Shown here one piece after another: positions 54,922 through 64,000 of a DNA stretch of 64,000 nucleotides (within the stretch, counting starts at the first letter, position 1; every line of letters begins with the position of its first letter). This DNA comes from Neptunomonas antarctica (lineage in GTDB: Bacteria > Pseudomonadota > Gammaproteobacteria > Pseudomonadales > Balneatricaceae), in NCBI RefSeq assembly GCF_001305295.1, contig NZ_LJSI01000052.1, forward strand, positions 117,489 through 181,488, written 5' to 3'. The notes beneath the pieces were generated by a model. That model made no database searches. It saw only the letters and a list, made by a program, of their open reading frames with translations, and had not been told where the DNA came from. A program made the translations under genes and the position numbers.

Positions 54922-55731
54922 TTACTTCTCAGAAGTAGAGTCAGAAAAACGTTGTAGTAACTTATCAACTTTACTTTCTAACCGTTTTAGTGTGATTCCA
55001 CGCTGCTCGAAATTGGTATCAGCCAATAAAAACCGTTCCAACTTACCTAAACTATCCTGACTATCCTTAAGCGTTTGCAACAGGTTTCGCGATCGTTTTT
55101 TAGTGCTATCAGTTATTCTTCCCATCCGCCCCAACGTCCGCTGCAGCTGACTATCAAGATCATGTATATGCTGTGCGACCGCTAACATATCGCTACTTAA
55201 TGACTGGTTGATACTACCGACCTGATCTTCCAGCTGAGAGACCGCTGTTCTGAATCGGGACAAAAACTTATCCCCTTCGCTATCCATAAAGAGCAATAGC
55301 AACTCTTCCGGATAAAGAGCACGATTACGACCTTCCGCCCTGATGGAGTATTCTCCACGGGGAGAACAGTAAGGCTTTAAATGCCCGGACGGTACTTCGA
55401 TCCTCATAATCGACTTAACTTTAAGGTTTTCTATATAAATCTGTACATCAACGTTTGGATAGCAATCGGTTGCTTTGTTGATAACCATCAAACGCGCATT
55501 ATCATCCACTTCGCAACCAACAACTTTACCTCTTTGCAAGCCATCTACTGTTGTGTATTCATCCACCCCAATAAGCAGCGTCCCACCATGAGGCGCGTTG
55601 GCTAACGCCACAATGTCACTACTTTTAACACCACTGACTTCACGTTTAAAGTCAACATTAGCGGTTTCAGTGGATGACAGCATCTGACGCGTACGCTTAG
55701 TCAGATGCTGATATTCACGCTTAACCGGCAT
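54922..55731 (-). CDS. AlbA_2 (Schlafen-type) putative DNA-binding protein with coiled coil
   Basis: The N-terminal half matches the AlbA_2/Schlafen putative nucleic-acid or nucleotide-binding domain: VDFKREVSGVKSSDIVALAN, GGTLLIGVDE, then PYCSPRGEYSIRAEGRNRAL. The remaining 110 residues are helical with heptad-like Leu spacing. In defence islands this domain appears with helicases and transposon-linked genes, but no such genes are here. Eight bases after the membrane-protein gene. Function unknown. Confidence 0.78.
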   Translation of the reverse strand: MPVKREYQHLTKRTRQMLSSTETANVDFKREVSGVKSSDIVALANAPHGGTLLIGVDEYTTVDGLQRGKVVGCEVDDNARLMVINKATDCYPNVDVQIYIENLKVKSIMRIEVPSGHLKPYCSPRGEYSIRAEGRNRALYPEELLLLFMDSEGDKFLSRFRTAVSQLEDQVGSINQSLSSDMLAVAQHIHDLDSQLQRTLGRMGRITDSTKKRSRNLLQTLKDSQDSLGKLERFLLADTNFEQRGITLKRLESKVDKLLQRFSDSTSEK

Positions 55732-55739
55732 CGGATCAT

Positions 55740-56126
55740 TTACCGGTAGAGGTTATCATTAAAAGGATCTAAAGGTGTTTCAAGCATTTGATCATCACGA
55801 AAATACAAAATACGCCCTTCAAATTTTAACCCTTTGCTGGCAAACCAGCGATCAGTACTTTCTCTACCCTCTTCCGCCGCGCCAACTTTCATTGAAGCCA
55901 TCAAAATACGATAGAAATATAAACCAAATAACGCCGCCGATGCGCCCAGAAAAAAGTCAGACGCCAGAGCAAATAATAAGGTGATCACGCCAGCAAGCCA
56001 CACACGGCTCGCTCGTACCTGTTTAGAAATTTCATTCGCTACTTCATATTGATCCTGATATTTGAGATAACGACGAAAATTTTGTTGTAAGTTAAACTTA
56101 TCTTCAGATGACAGCTTTCGGTCCAT
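55740..56126 (-). CDS. two-helix membrane protein, unknown
   Basis: About 128 residues with two adjacent hydrophobic segments (about 44-62 and 66-83) and cytoplasmic charged ends. I recognise no family. The ATG at 56126 has AGGTG seven bases upstream. First of a compact unit with the AlbA_2-like and HAD genes. Confidence 0.65.
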   Translation of the reverse strand: MDRKLSSEDKFNLQQNFRRYLKYQDQYEVANEISKQVRASRVWLAGVITLLFALASDFFLGASAALFGLYFYRILMASMKVGAAEEGRESTDRWFASKGLKFEGRILYFRDDQMLETPLDPFNDNLYR

Positions 56127-56201
56127 CAGCACACCTATAAATTCAGTATTGTTTATTAATTAATAATCTATTCAGACAAACAAATCACTAAAATAGTTCT
56201 A

Positions 56202-58832
56202 TCACGCCAGACTTTTACTCACAACCTCAAATACATCCCGCGAAAGATCTCCGCTATCCGTAATACGCTGCAATTCTTTACGCATTAGCCCCTGTCTATC
56301 AGCACTGTAGCGCTTCCAGCGTGTGAGCGGAGTCACTAAACGTGACGCTATCTGTGGATTCAGCTTATTCAGCACGATAATCTGATCGGCTAAAAAACGG
56401 TATCCACTACCATCGATTGCATGGAAATTTACCGGATTCTGCGCACAAAAGCTTGCGATTAAGCTGCGCACTTTATTCGGGTTACGCATGTTAAAGGCTT
56501 CGTGATTCATCAGCGCTTCAACGTGAGTCAACACACCTGCTTGCGGATTCGAAGCCTGCACTGACAACCACTGATTAACCACTAACGGCTCATCAGACCA
56601 ACGCTGATAAAACTGATCAAGGATAACCTCTCCCGCTTTCTGATAACCCGAATGCACCACAATATACAGAGCAGCCTGGCTATCCGTCATATTATTGGCC
56701 TCATGGAACTGTTTCAGTGCCAATTCAAGGAAGTCCTGCTTCCCTGTTTCCATCAGGTAACTTAAGCAAACATTGCGCAACGAACGGCGGGCAATGCTAG
56801 CCGCATCGGGAGAGTAGATATCTTCTAATGTACACGCCTGGTAGCTTGCTACAAACTCGGCTTCAAGCTGAAGAGCCAATTGCTGGCGGACAAACTGACG
56901 TACCGTATGGATAGCATCCACATCAATCACGTCTGAGAGTTCGCTTATATACGCTTCAGAAGGAAGACTCAGCACCTTAGCGACCATGGCTTTATCTAAA
57001 TCAACGTTAGCTAAAACTACTTTAAAGGCGTCGCCTAGTTGTGAATCCAGCACTAATTCCCTGCCGTGCTGAAAATCTTCGATTAAGGCTTGAAGTATAT
57101 TCACGGCCAGTTTCTGAGCCGCTTCCCAACGGTTAAAACCGTCACTATCATGGCTCATAAGAAACGTCAGATTATCCCGTGTATACGGGTAATGCAGCTT
57201 AACCGGTGCTGAGAAACCTCTCAGTAACGAAGGTACCGGTTTTTCAGTAATACCGGTAAATTCAAATGTCTGCTCGCTATCGTGCAACTCCAACACCTGT
57301 GTTGTTTTACCATTAGGTAAGACCAAATCTTCCCCCTCGCTATCAAGCAAGCCGATAGCCACAGGAATATGGTACGCTGCTTTTATAGCTTGTCCCGGCG
57401 TTGCAGGGCATGACTGAGCAACCGTAAGACGATAGGTTTGCGAAGCAGCATCAAACTCATCTGACACCGCCAAAACCGGTGTTCCCGCCTGATGATACCA
57501 ATTTCTAAACTGCGTCAGATCACGCCCTGAGGCATCTTCCATCGCCTTAACAAAATCTTCTGTGGTGACTGCCTGGCCATCATGCCGTGAAAAATACAGA
57601 TCACTGCCCTGACGAAATGCGTCTGCACCCAGTAACGTATGGATCATACGTACCACTTCAGCGCCTTTCTCATAGATCGTCATGGTGTAAAAGTTTGCAA
57701 TTTCTATAAACGATGCAGGAAGAATAGGATGTGCCATCGGGCCGGCATCTTCAGCAAACTGAGCTGTCCTTAATACGGTCACATCTTCTACACGTTTGAC
57801 CGTAGGCGAATTCAGATCTGCCGAAAATTCAGAATCACGAAAAACCGTAAAACCTTCTTTCAAACTCAGTTGAAACCAATCGCGGCATGTAACTCGATTA
57901 CCTGACCAATTATGAAAATATTCATGCGCAACAACGCCTTCAACGCGTTGAAAACCTAAATCTGTGGTCGTATCCGGACTGGCTAAAACACAGGATGTAT
58001 TAAAGACATTCAAGCCTTTATTTTCCATCGCGCCCATATTGAAGAAATCGACGGCAACGATCATAAAAATATCCAGATCATATTCACGCCCATAAACCTC
58101 TTCATCCCAGCGCATGGCATTTTTCAGAGACTGCATGGCGTAATCGAGCTTATTCAGATCTTTATTAGCAGCATAGATATGCAGAGCAACATCACGACCA
58201 CCAGAGGTTGTATATTGATCTTCCACACGCTTCAGATCACCCGCCACCAAAGCAAACAGGTAGGCAGGCTTAGGGTGCGGGTCTTCCCATGTAATCCAGT
58301 GGCGACCATCATCTGCTTCACCTTGTGCAACAGGATTACCGTTAGATAACATCACAGGGTAGGCTGTTTTATCCGCTTCTATCGTTGTAGAAAAAATCGA
58401 CATCACATCAGGCCGATCGAGATAAAATGTGATGCGTCTGAAACCTTCAGCTTCACATTGTGTACAGTAAATACCATCTGAACGATATAAACCTTCCAAC
58501 GCCGTGTTCTGATCCGGATCTATCTCAACAACCGTTTCCAGAATAAATTCATCAGGAACGTGTGAAATTTCTAAGCCTTGATCGTGGCGCTTATAATCTT
58601 GCTCATTCAGCACTTGATCATTAACGGATACGCGACATAAACGTAATGCTTTATCGCCCTGCAGTTCTAGTACGCGAGTCTTCTGATGACTGTCGGGATT
58701 GCAGCGCATCGTCAGACGAGCTTTTACCAATGTTCGCGACGCTTCAAGCTCAAAACGCAGTTCTGTATGATCAATAAGAAAAGCAGGCACCTGATAGTCT
58801 TTCAGGTAAATCGCTTCTGGTTGCTTTGTCAT
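56202..58832 (-). CDS. pepN: aminopeptidase N
   Basis: M1 zinc metallopeptidase removing N-terminal residues from peptides. GAMENKG exopeptidase motif, zinc site HEYFHNWSGNRV ... LKEG with the distal Glu in the second motif, near residues 295-325. Length 876 (E. coli 870). The C-terminal helical domain ends in the family pattern. 13 bases before the DUF2797 gene upstream, so likely co-transcribed. Confidence 0.96.
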   Translation of the reverse strand: MTKQPEAIYLKDYQVPAFLIDHTELRFELEASRTLVKARLTMRCNPDSHQKTRVLELQGDKALRLCRVSVNDQVLNEQDYKRHDQGLEISHVPDEFILETVVEIDPDQNTALEGLYRSDGIYCTQCEAEGFRRITFYLDRPDVMSIFSTTIEADKTAYPVMLSNGNPVAQGEADDGRHWITWEDPHPKPAYLFALVAGDLKRVEDQYTTSGGRDVALHIYAANKDLNKLDYAMQSLKNAMRWDEEVYGREYDLDIFMIVAVDFFNMGAMENKGLNVFNTSCVLASPDTTTDLGFQRVEGVVAHEYFHNWSGNRVTCRDWFQLSLKEGFTVFRDSEFSADLNSPTVKRVEDVTVLRTAQFAEDAGPMAHPILPASFIEIANFYTMTIYEKGAEVVRMIHTLLGADAFRQGSDLYFSRHDGQAVTTEDFVKAMEDASGRDLTQFRNWYHQAGTPVLAVSDEFDAASQTYRLTVAQSCPATPGQAIKAAYHIPVAIGLLDSEGEDLVLPNGKTTQVLELHDSEQTFEFTGITEKPVPSLLRGFSAPVKLHYPYTRDNLTFLMSHDSDGFNRWEAAQKLAVNILQALIEDFQHGRELVLDSQLGDAFKVVLANVDLDKAMVAKVLSLPSEAYISELSDVIDVDAIHTVRQFVRQQLALQLEAEFVASYQACTLEDIYSPDAASIARRSLRNVCLSYLMETGKQDFLELALKQFHEANNMTDSQAALYIVVHSGYQKAGEVILDQFYQRWSDEPLVVNQWLSVQASNPQAGVLTHVEALMNHEAFNMRNPNKVRSLIASFCAQNPVNFHAIDGSGYRFLADQIIVLNKLNPQIASRLVTPLTRWKRYSADRQGLMRKELQRITDSGDLSRDVFEVVSKSLA

Positions 58833-58845
58833 CTGAAATTAACCT

Positions 58846-59676
58846 CTACTCTGAACTGAGTTCTATCTGATAAGACGTATATTTGCGCATATTTATAACA
58901 CCAGTATCCAAGATCAGGTACTGACCTTTAACACCCAGCAATACACCTTCCGCTTCTGGTATTTTATCTAAATTATGGGTTACAACTTTGACTGGGTACT
59001 GAATAACAGGGTATTGAATATTCAGTTGTGTCGCATCAACTATCGGCTGAATCGCCTGTAATCCATGAATGTTTTGTAAATCAGTTATTTTTTCAGCACA
59101 TTTTTCAAGCAATTCATCACGCTTACTTTCAAGATCAAGCAACTCTACTTGCCCTTTAAGCATGGCTCGCCAGTTAGTACGGTCAGAAACATGTTCTCCG
59201 TACACGCGCTCAACCAAACCAGACTGAAAACGTGTCTGCACTCGGAAAATGGGCAATGCCTGTACCGCACCCTGATCAATCCAGCGCGTCGGTGTTTGCG
59301 TGCCGCGTGTAATCCCGACCTTCACTCCAGAGGAATTAGCCAAATACACGATATGCGGCACAAAACAGTGACTCTCACCCCACGCAGGATCTCGACACGT
59401 GCCTTCCTGAAAATGGCACTTTTCCGGACTCATTATGCAGGTATCGCACTGCGGCAAGCGTGTAAAACAAGGGTAACAGAACCCCTGACTAAAACTTTTT
59501 TTGGTTTTTCTACCACAGTGCAGGCAATTAATCGCTCCGAGGAACTTAATATTAATCTTCTTTTCCAGCAACTGATTAACGGAAATGATTTCATCACCCA
59601 AAGCGAGCTTATATTCGATGGGTTCAGCCAGTTCAGAGCGCATTTTACTTAGTGCGCCACTACCTAATATTTGCAT
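58846..59676 (-). CDS. DUF2797 family cysteine-rich protein
   Basis: A 276-residue protein with nine cysteines at about 51-105 in zinc-ribbon-like pairs (CLHCGRKTKKSF, CYPCF, CDTCIMSPEKC), followed by HIVYLANSSGVKVGITRGTQTPTRWIDQGA, which resembles a GIY-YIG nuclease core. Matches DUF2797 as I recall it. Nuclease activity is a prediction only. Commonly placed beside pepN in this group; 13 bases before pepN. Confidence 0.85.
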   Translation of the reverse strand: MQILGSGALSKMRSELAEPIEYKLALGDEIISVNQLLEKKINIKFLGAINCLHCGRKTKKSFSQGFCYPCFTRLPQCDTCIMSPEKCHFQEGTCRDPAWGESHCFVPHIVYLANSSGVKVGITRGTQTPTRWIDQGAVQALPIFRVQTRFQSGLVERVYGEHVSDRTNWRAMLKGQVELLDLESKRDELLEKCAEKITDLQNIHGLQAIQPIVDATQLNIQYPVIQYPVKVVTHNLDKIPEAEGVLLGVKGQYLILDTGVINMRKYTSYQIELSSE

Positions 59677-59688
59677 GTAAAGTTCTTA

Positions 59689-59955
59689 TTAATGAGTATT
59701 AAGGATTTTTAAAACAGCAGGCTCAAGGGGATCTGAGCCATGCCGGACACCGTCTGACTTAGTTCGATCAATAAAGCCTGTACGCTGATCTTCTGGCAAA
59801 CATTGCTGATCATAGGCAATAACGGCACGCATACAGATGTCACGCTGTTCAACTGTCAATTTCTGACCTGTGGGCCATTTACCCAGTTCAATCGCGCGCT
59901 TAAGTGACACGTGAACCTCCGGCGTCATGGAATTAATGAGTTCTTCATATTTCAC
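59689..59955 (-). CDS. DUF1315 family protein (YeaC-like)
   Basis: An 88-residue soluble protein. YEELINSMTPEVHVSLKRAIELGKWPTGQKLTVEQRDICMRAVIAY is the DUF1315 (E. coli YeaC) pattern as I recall it. Function unknown. 12 bases before the DUF2797 gene, in the pepN run. Confidence 0.87.
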   Translation of the reverse strand: MKYEELINSMTPEVHVSLKRAIELGKWPTGQKLTVEQRDICMRAVIAYDQQCLPEDQRTGFIDRTKSDGVRHGSDPLEPAVLKILNTH

Positions 59956-59983
59956 GGTAGCATCCTCGTAAAAAATCAGATTA

Positions 59984-60820
59984 TCAGATAGCCGAGGCTT
60001 GTCTGAAAATCATGCGTATAAGGGGCACTGCAGACAACCCGGCAATGAGCCCGGCAAGGTGCGCAGTATTCGCAATGGAACCAAAGCCAAGGACTTCCAA
60101 CAAGCCGGTATAGCCGAGAGCAAGCCAGAACACCATAAAGATCATGAGTGCCGGAGGAAATCCAAACAAAGGCACAGGTGCTAGTTTATCCCATAACCAC
60201 GTGTAGGCAAGGACGGCAAAAACAACACCTGATAGCCCGCCAAACATTGGCCCGGAAATCCAGAACTGCGCAATATTAGAGACAACCGCCGACCAGATAA
60301 CAATGACTAAAAAAACCATCCACCCTTGTAACTGCTCTATTCGCCGTCCAATCACCCACATCCATAACGAATTAAACAGAATATGCGGCACATTGAAGTG
60401 CATAAAAATAGGAGTAACAAAGCGCCACAGCTCAAACGAACGAAGCGAATCCTGTAAATGGTTCTGCCCTTCTACACGAAAATCAGTAATCGTTAACCAG
60501 TGCATCAAGTCAGTCTGGCTACCAAAACCAATCCCCATGGTGATCACGGCACTAATAACCAACAAACTAATGGTCAGAGGAAAGTCCAGCGGATTAATAC
60601 GCTGATGCAGCGGGCGCTGAACCTTGACTTCACTTATATCAGCCCCACTAAGCCATTGATCATAGATAAATCGCACTTTATCCGCGTTAACATCACGCGG
60701 CACCCAGAGTGACTGAGCTTGTTCATCCTCAACAATGCGGTGCGGGATCTCGTGCTGCCAGAGAAACTCAGCAAATTCTTTTAAGTCGACACTCAGTGAT
60801 ACTTCAAACACTTTAATCAT
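59984..60820 (-). CDS. glpG: rhomboid protease, GlpG-like
   Basis: Intramembrane serine protease. An N-terminal cytoplasmic domain (about 1-65) precedes six membrane helices. The dyad is Ser197 in GGLSGVVF and His254 in TAHLAG; the conserved HFNVPHILFN near 141-150 supports it. Length 278 (E. coli GlpG 276). Single gene. Confidence 0.92.
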   Translation of the reverse strand: MIKVFEVSLSVDLKEFAEFLWQHEIPHRIVEDEQAQSLWVPRDVNADKVRFIYDQWLSGADISEVKVQRPLHQRINPLDFPLTISLLVISAVITMGIGFGSQTDLMHWLTITDFRVEGQNHLQDSLRSFELWRFVTPIFMHFNVPHILFNSLWMWVIGRRIEQLQGWMVFLVIVIWSAVVSNIAQFWISGPMFGGLSGVVFAVLAYTWLWDKLAPVPLFGFPPALMIFMVFWLALGYTGLLEVLGFGSIANTAHLAGLIAGLSAVPLIRMIFRQASAI

Positions 60821-60844
60821 AAGTTTTTAATAATCCGGCACGTA

Positions 60845-61834
60845 CTACTCTGGTTTTTTTATTTCTGCTCGAACATCGATCCAGACAAATTTATCAGAGC
60901 GTAACTCTCTTTCATGATCATAACGATACGCTACTAATTTTCCGTACTTAACGGCACTGTAGTCCAGACAAGCGATATTTGTACTCACAGGCCTTGGCTC
61001 ACCCTCACACCAATAATGGCCAATAAACAACGGTTTTTGCGTTTCATCATAATGAACAAGATCCTGACGATTATGCGCTGTCAGTGGCATTCTGGCGACA
61101 TGTTCAGGTAATGGGTCCGGCTGAAATGCCACATCAATAAATAGCTGCGGCTCAACGGACCAAAATTTAGTCCTGAAGAAATGACGTTTAAAACCATCGC
61201 GACTCACCATCACTTCATTATTAGGCAATTTTAAATGTGTTCCGCGCAACAATCGATCCATCAAAACCCACTCAAAAGTATCAGGTATGGAGGAGCGGTG
61301 CAGGAAATCATCATTAATCCGATTGCCTCCCATCATCTCTTTAAATTGCGTAATTAACTCATCATGCCAACAGGCATGCACCACCCGAAAGTCATCCATT
61401 TCAAGAAAGAGAGGCATTTGCTTCATCCACTCAAGAAATTCACGCTTATCGTGCGGATAAGGGTCTAACTGCTGCAGGGTCTCCTGAAGTATGCGTCGAT
61501 GCCGTTGAGTATGCTCGCGCAGAAAAGGGTGTATTTCAGGCGTGCGACTAGGCGTACAGTAACAAAGCAGATTGTATTCGTGATTACCCATAACGATCTG
61601 AGCGTGCCCTGCCTCTACCATATCCCGGACAATATGCAGCGCTTCACGAATATGCGGCCCACGGTCAACAATATCACCTAAAAAAATCATCTGTCGACGT
61701 GGATGAAAATAGGTACCGTCTCTTTTGCTATAACCCAGACGTGCAAGCAACATCCGCAGACTTAAACCGCATCCATGGATATCCCCTACCAGGTCATAAC
61801 CTTCAAAGCGTCTAATGGTCACATTATCTCCCAA
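60845..61834 (-). CDS. metallophosphoesterase
   Basis: Calcineurin-like phosphoesterase, 329 residues. Metal motifs DLVGDIHGC, FLGDIVDRGP and VMGNHEYN. Resembles serine/threonine-type phosphatases of the PrpA/ApaH group, substrate unknown. Overlaps the end of nadK by 11 bases. Confidence 0.88.
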   Translation of the reverse strand: MGDNVTIRRFEGYDLVGDIHGCGLSLRMLLARLGYSKRDGTYFHPRRQMIFLGDIVDRGPHIREALHIVRDMVEAGHAQIVMGNHEYNLLCYCTPSRTPEIHPFLREHTQRHRRILQETLQQLDPYPHDKREFLEWMKQMPLFLEMDDFRVVHACWHDELITQFKEMMGGNRINDDFLHRSSIPDTFEWVLMDRLLRGTHLKLPNNEVMVSRDGFKRHFFRTKFWSVEPQLFIDVAFQPDPLPEHVARMPLTAHNRQDLVHYDETQKPLFIGHYWCEGEPRPVSTNIACLDYSAVKYGKLVAYRYDHERELRSDKFVWIDVRAEIKKPE

Positions 61835-62705
61835 GTTTCGTACCCCACCCTAACTTCTCTCGACAGGTACGATAAAAATCATAATTCAGTGGGTGCAGCA
61901 ACTTGAGTTTGTGTGGTTTTTTATGAATGGTAATGACATCACCGGGAGCAAGGCTAATATTGATCTGACCGTCACACGAGACGATTGGATACGTCTCATT
62001 AGCTTCGCTAATTACCAGTTTTAGCTCACTGTTACCATCTACTACAATAGGCCTGCTGGAAAGCGTATGCGGGAACATCGGCACCAACACAATGGCATCC
62101 AGCTTTGGATGCATAATAGGCCCTCCGCCAGAAAGCGCGTAAGCCGTGGAGCCAGTGGGCGTCGATACAATTAAACCATCTGATTTTTGAGTATAAACAA
62201 ACTGACCTTCAATATAGAGTTCAAACTGAATCATACGTGTGGCTTTACCCGGATGCAGAACGCAGTCATTCAGTGCGGTCCCCTCTCCGATAGGTTCACC
62301 TGCGCGCTTGACAATCATATCCAGTAAAAACCGACTTTCGACGGTGTACTTTCCTTCAAGCACTTCTGTTACTTTGTCCTCAATTTCATTAGGAGAAATA
62401 TCGGTCAAGAAGCCTAGATTTCCACGGTTAACACCTAATACGGGTACATGACATTGCGCTAACGCCCGCGCCGCGCCTAATAAACTCCCATCGCCACCTA
62501 CGACGATAACCAGATCACAGATCTCGCCCATCATTTTTTGCTTACAAATTTGCTGACCATGCCCCGGCATCATTTCGGCATTACGCTCATCAAGAATCGT
62601 ATTTAAGCCACGATCTTGCAAAAAACGCATCAGATGTTTCAACGTATCAATTGCCGTTTTACTGCCTAAGCGACCGATTAAACCGATATTGCGAAAATGA
62701 TCCAT
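61824..62705 (-). CDS. nadK: NAD kinase
   Basis: Phosphorylates NAD to NADP. VVGGDGSLLGAARAL near 71 with the conserved GGDG, NRGNLGFLTD, and the TGSTAYALSGGGPI loop near 180. Length 293 (E. coli 292). Followed by the phosphoesterase gene. Confidence 0.97.
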   Translation of the reverse strand: MDHFRNIGLIGRLGSKTAIDTLKHLMRFLQDRGLNTILDERNAEMMPGHGQQICKQKMMGEICDLVIVVGGDGSLLGAARALAQCHVPVLGVNRGNLGFLTDISPNEIEDKVTEVLEGKYTVESRFLLDMIVKRAGEPIGEGTALNDCVLHPGKATRMIQFELYIEGQFVYTQKSDGLIVSTPTGSTAYALSGGGPIMHPKLDAIVLVPMFPHTLSSRPIVVDGNSELKLVISEANETYPIVSCDGQINISLAPGDVITIHKKPHKLKLLHPLNYDFYRTCREKLGWGTKLGR

Positions 62706-62775
62706 ACTTTACCTTTTATACGCTGACTATCTGAACAGGATAATAACTACATGATTACCGGCTTAGTCGAAGTTT

Positions 62776-63660
62776 TCAAGCACTTACATCAACCGATCTA
62801 CGCCCCTGCAGCCCTCCCGTATGTAACAACGCCACAGTAGAACCCTTGGGATAAGCATTCTGATGCACTTTTTCTATAAATCTTCGCATCATTTTTGAGG
62901 TATAGACCGGATCAAGCGGTATTTGGTGATCCTGCTCTAATCGTAACCACGCCTCCTTGTGGGCGCTATTAATTTTCCCATAACCGCCGTAATGCGCATC
63001 AAGATCCAACGTCCATAAACACTGAGCTTCAGCGCCAGCAGCAAACAGCAATTGTTCAATATCCTGGTAAAGAAACCCTGCGCCTTTCAATACCGGGTAA
63101 CCTTCAACCCTGACATGCCCCTTCGCTGCGCTTAACAACCCCGCCAAGGTCCCTCCTGTACCGCAGGCACAGAGCAACACATTCAGCTCGGGAATTTGAT
63201 TTTGCACTCCAGCCATCAACTCTGCAACACCTCGCAAAGCCAATGCATTAGAGCCGCCTTCAGGTATCAAAAAGCCCGCGCCAACCTTAGCGCGCAATGT
63301 TGCTACCCAATCGGGGTTATGTCGTTCGCGATAACTCGCCCGATCTATAAAATGCAGTTGCATTCCCCACTCCCGTGCATCAGCCAGCATAGGATTAACC
63401 ACTGACTCGCCACGAATAATACCGATGGAATCCAATCCAAATGATTTTGCCGACCAGGCCAACGCGTGAATATGGTTAGAGTAAGCCCCACCAAAACTGA
63501 TAACACGCGAATAACCTTGCTGACGAGCCGCTCTAAGATTGTATTTAAGCTTGTACCATTTGTTACCGCTAATCTGCGGATGAATCTGATCCGTACGCAC
63601 CATTAATACACGCAATTTTTTTTCAGTAAAAAGAGGCATATGCAAGTGCTGGATAATCAA
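62776..63660 (-). CDS. PLP-dependent ACC deaminase/D-cysteine desulfhydrase family enzyme
   Basis: PLP fold type II enzyme, 294 residues from TTG. The PLP lysine is in ISGNKWYKLKYNL near 31-37. SFGGAYSNHIHALAW and ACGTGGTLAGLL bind the cofactor and phosphate. Family homologues keep QAPL in their N-terminus, which here is encoded about 4 codons upstream of the TTG with no ATG, GTG or TTG before a stop, while a strong AGGAAGGA lies at 63697-63704. The start is therefore uncertain (see findings). Substrate not determined. Confidence 0.85.
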   Translation of the reverse strand: MIIQHLHMPLFTEKKLRVLMVRTDQIHPQISGNKWYKLKYNLRAARQQGYSRVISFGGAYSNHIHALAWSAKSFGLDSIGIIRGESVVNPMLADAREWGMQLHFIDRASYRERHNPDWVATLRAKVGAGFLIPEGGSNALALRGVAELMAGVQNQIPELNVLLCACGTGGTLAGLLSAAKGHVRVEGYPVLKGAGFLYQDIEQLLFAAGAEAQCLWTLDLDAHYGGYGKINSAHKEAWLRLEQDHQIPLDPVYTSKMMRRFIEKVHQNAYPKGSTVALLHTGGLQGRRSVDVSA

Positions 63661-63952
63661 CGGGGCTTGTGTATCAAAAATATCGATAACTAAGGTTCCT
63701 TCCTGATGAACAAGGCGTCATCCGGCTGCAATAAAAAACAGTGGCGTCACAAGGGATGTCATGATTGATTACAAAGAGAGCAATTATAACAAGAAAGAAT
63801 TAGTAAGCAGGCAGACTGTTAATAACAATTATGCGTACAACCCAACTAACACTCGTTGCTACATAGCCTGAATTGCTGGACACATGAGTAATTATTAAAA
63901 ACGAGGAACAATATAACAAGCAGAGAATAATGGCAGGAGATAATAATAATCA
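63661..63952. other. upstream region without a gene
   Basis: 292 bases between the deaminase start and the tRNA. Apart from the AGGAAGGA site at 63697-63704 and an AT-rich part from about 63750, I see nothing that I can assign. Confidence 0.5.
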
Positions 63953-64000
63953 TGGTGGGCGTGGAGAGGTTCGAACTCCCGACATTCGCCTTGTAAGGGC
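63953..64000 (-). tRNA. tRNA-Val (anticodon TAC), 3' part
   Basis: The minus strand reads anticodon loop CTTACAA, variable region ATGTC, T-arm GGGAG-TTCGAAC-CTCTC, the acceptor strand CACGCCC, discriminator A and encoded CCA at 63955-63953. The anticodon TAC flanked by C-T and A-A means valine. The 5' half lies outside the window. Confidence 0.92.

Noticed and set aside
1..64000. CRISPR arrays, insertion sequences, prophage or attachment sites
   Set aside because: No regularly spaced repeats, transposase, integrase or phage gene was seen; the tRNA-Val at the end has no integrase beside it within the window.

Overview
The window is about 64 kb of chromosome from a gammaproteobacterium of moderate GC. 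Gene content and order point to an Oceanospirillales/Pseudomonadales-type marine bacterium (Neptunomonas, Amphritea or Neptuniibacter-like); the genus is an inference. Evidence: lexA-sulA followed by two small genes and topA, as in Pseudomonas; a complete tolQRAB-pal-cpoB locus; the AcnD/PrpF form of the methylcitrate cycle; and aroC-prmB back to back with an smr gene. There is no phage, integron, insertion sequence or CRISPR array. This is mostly core genome, densely packed, with about five in six genes on the minus strand.

Layout. 1-11.4 kb: aroC (cut by the window edge), prmB, an SmrA-like gene, folE, a patatin phospholipase with a DUF4892 partner, an alpha/beta hydrolase, sixA, gpsA, rhlB with an unusual acidic tail, and dinG. 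11.4-22.3 kb: an SOS node (dinG <-> lexA-sulA with three LexA-box-like sites), topA with conserved unknown neighbours, an RluA-type pseudouridine synthase overlapping topB, a GAF-GGDEF cyclase, and a Cache-HAMP sensor lacking an output domain. 22.3-28.8 kb: murB, a low-molecular-weight phosphatase, a K+-channel-like protein, an orphan UPF0014 permease, a flavin reductase, nadA and queC. 28.8-39.4 kb: cpoB-pal-tolBARQ, a DksA-like gene, ruvBA, ftsY and a Kef-type antiporter.

39.5-47.6 kb: a propionate (2-methylcitrate) operon gntR-prpB-prpC-acnD-prpF ending in a strong terminator. An upstream alpha/beta hydrolase shares a perfect 12-bp palindrome with the gntR promoter. A large two-tier hairpin lies between acnD and prpF. 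47.7-54.2 kb: pabB, small conserved genes, a D-serine dehydratase beside a decayed alanine/glycine symporter, an alkyltransferase-like protein, a second diguanylate cyclase and a hemerythrin. 54.3-64 kb: a tight three-gene unit (membrane protein, AlbA_2-like protein, HAD phosphatase), pepN with DUF2797 and DUF1315 genes, a GlpG-like rhomboid, a metallophosphatase, nadK, a PLP-dependent deaminase and the 3' end of a tRNA-Val gene.

The clearest candidates for something not yet described are the shared GntR operator that adds an uncharacterised hydrolase to the propionate regulon, the acnD-prpF hairpin, and the AlbA_2/membrane/HAD unit. No wholly new multi-gene system is evident.
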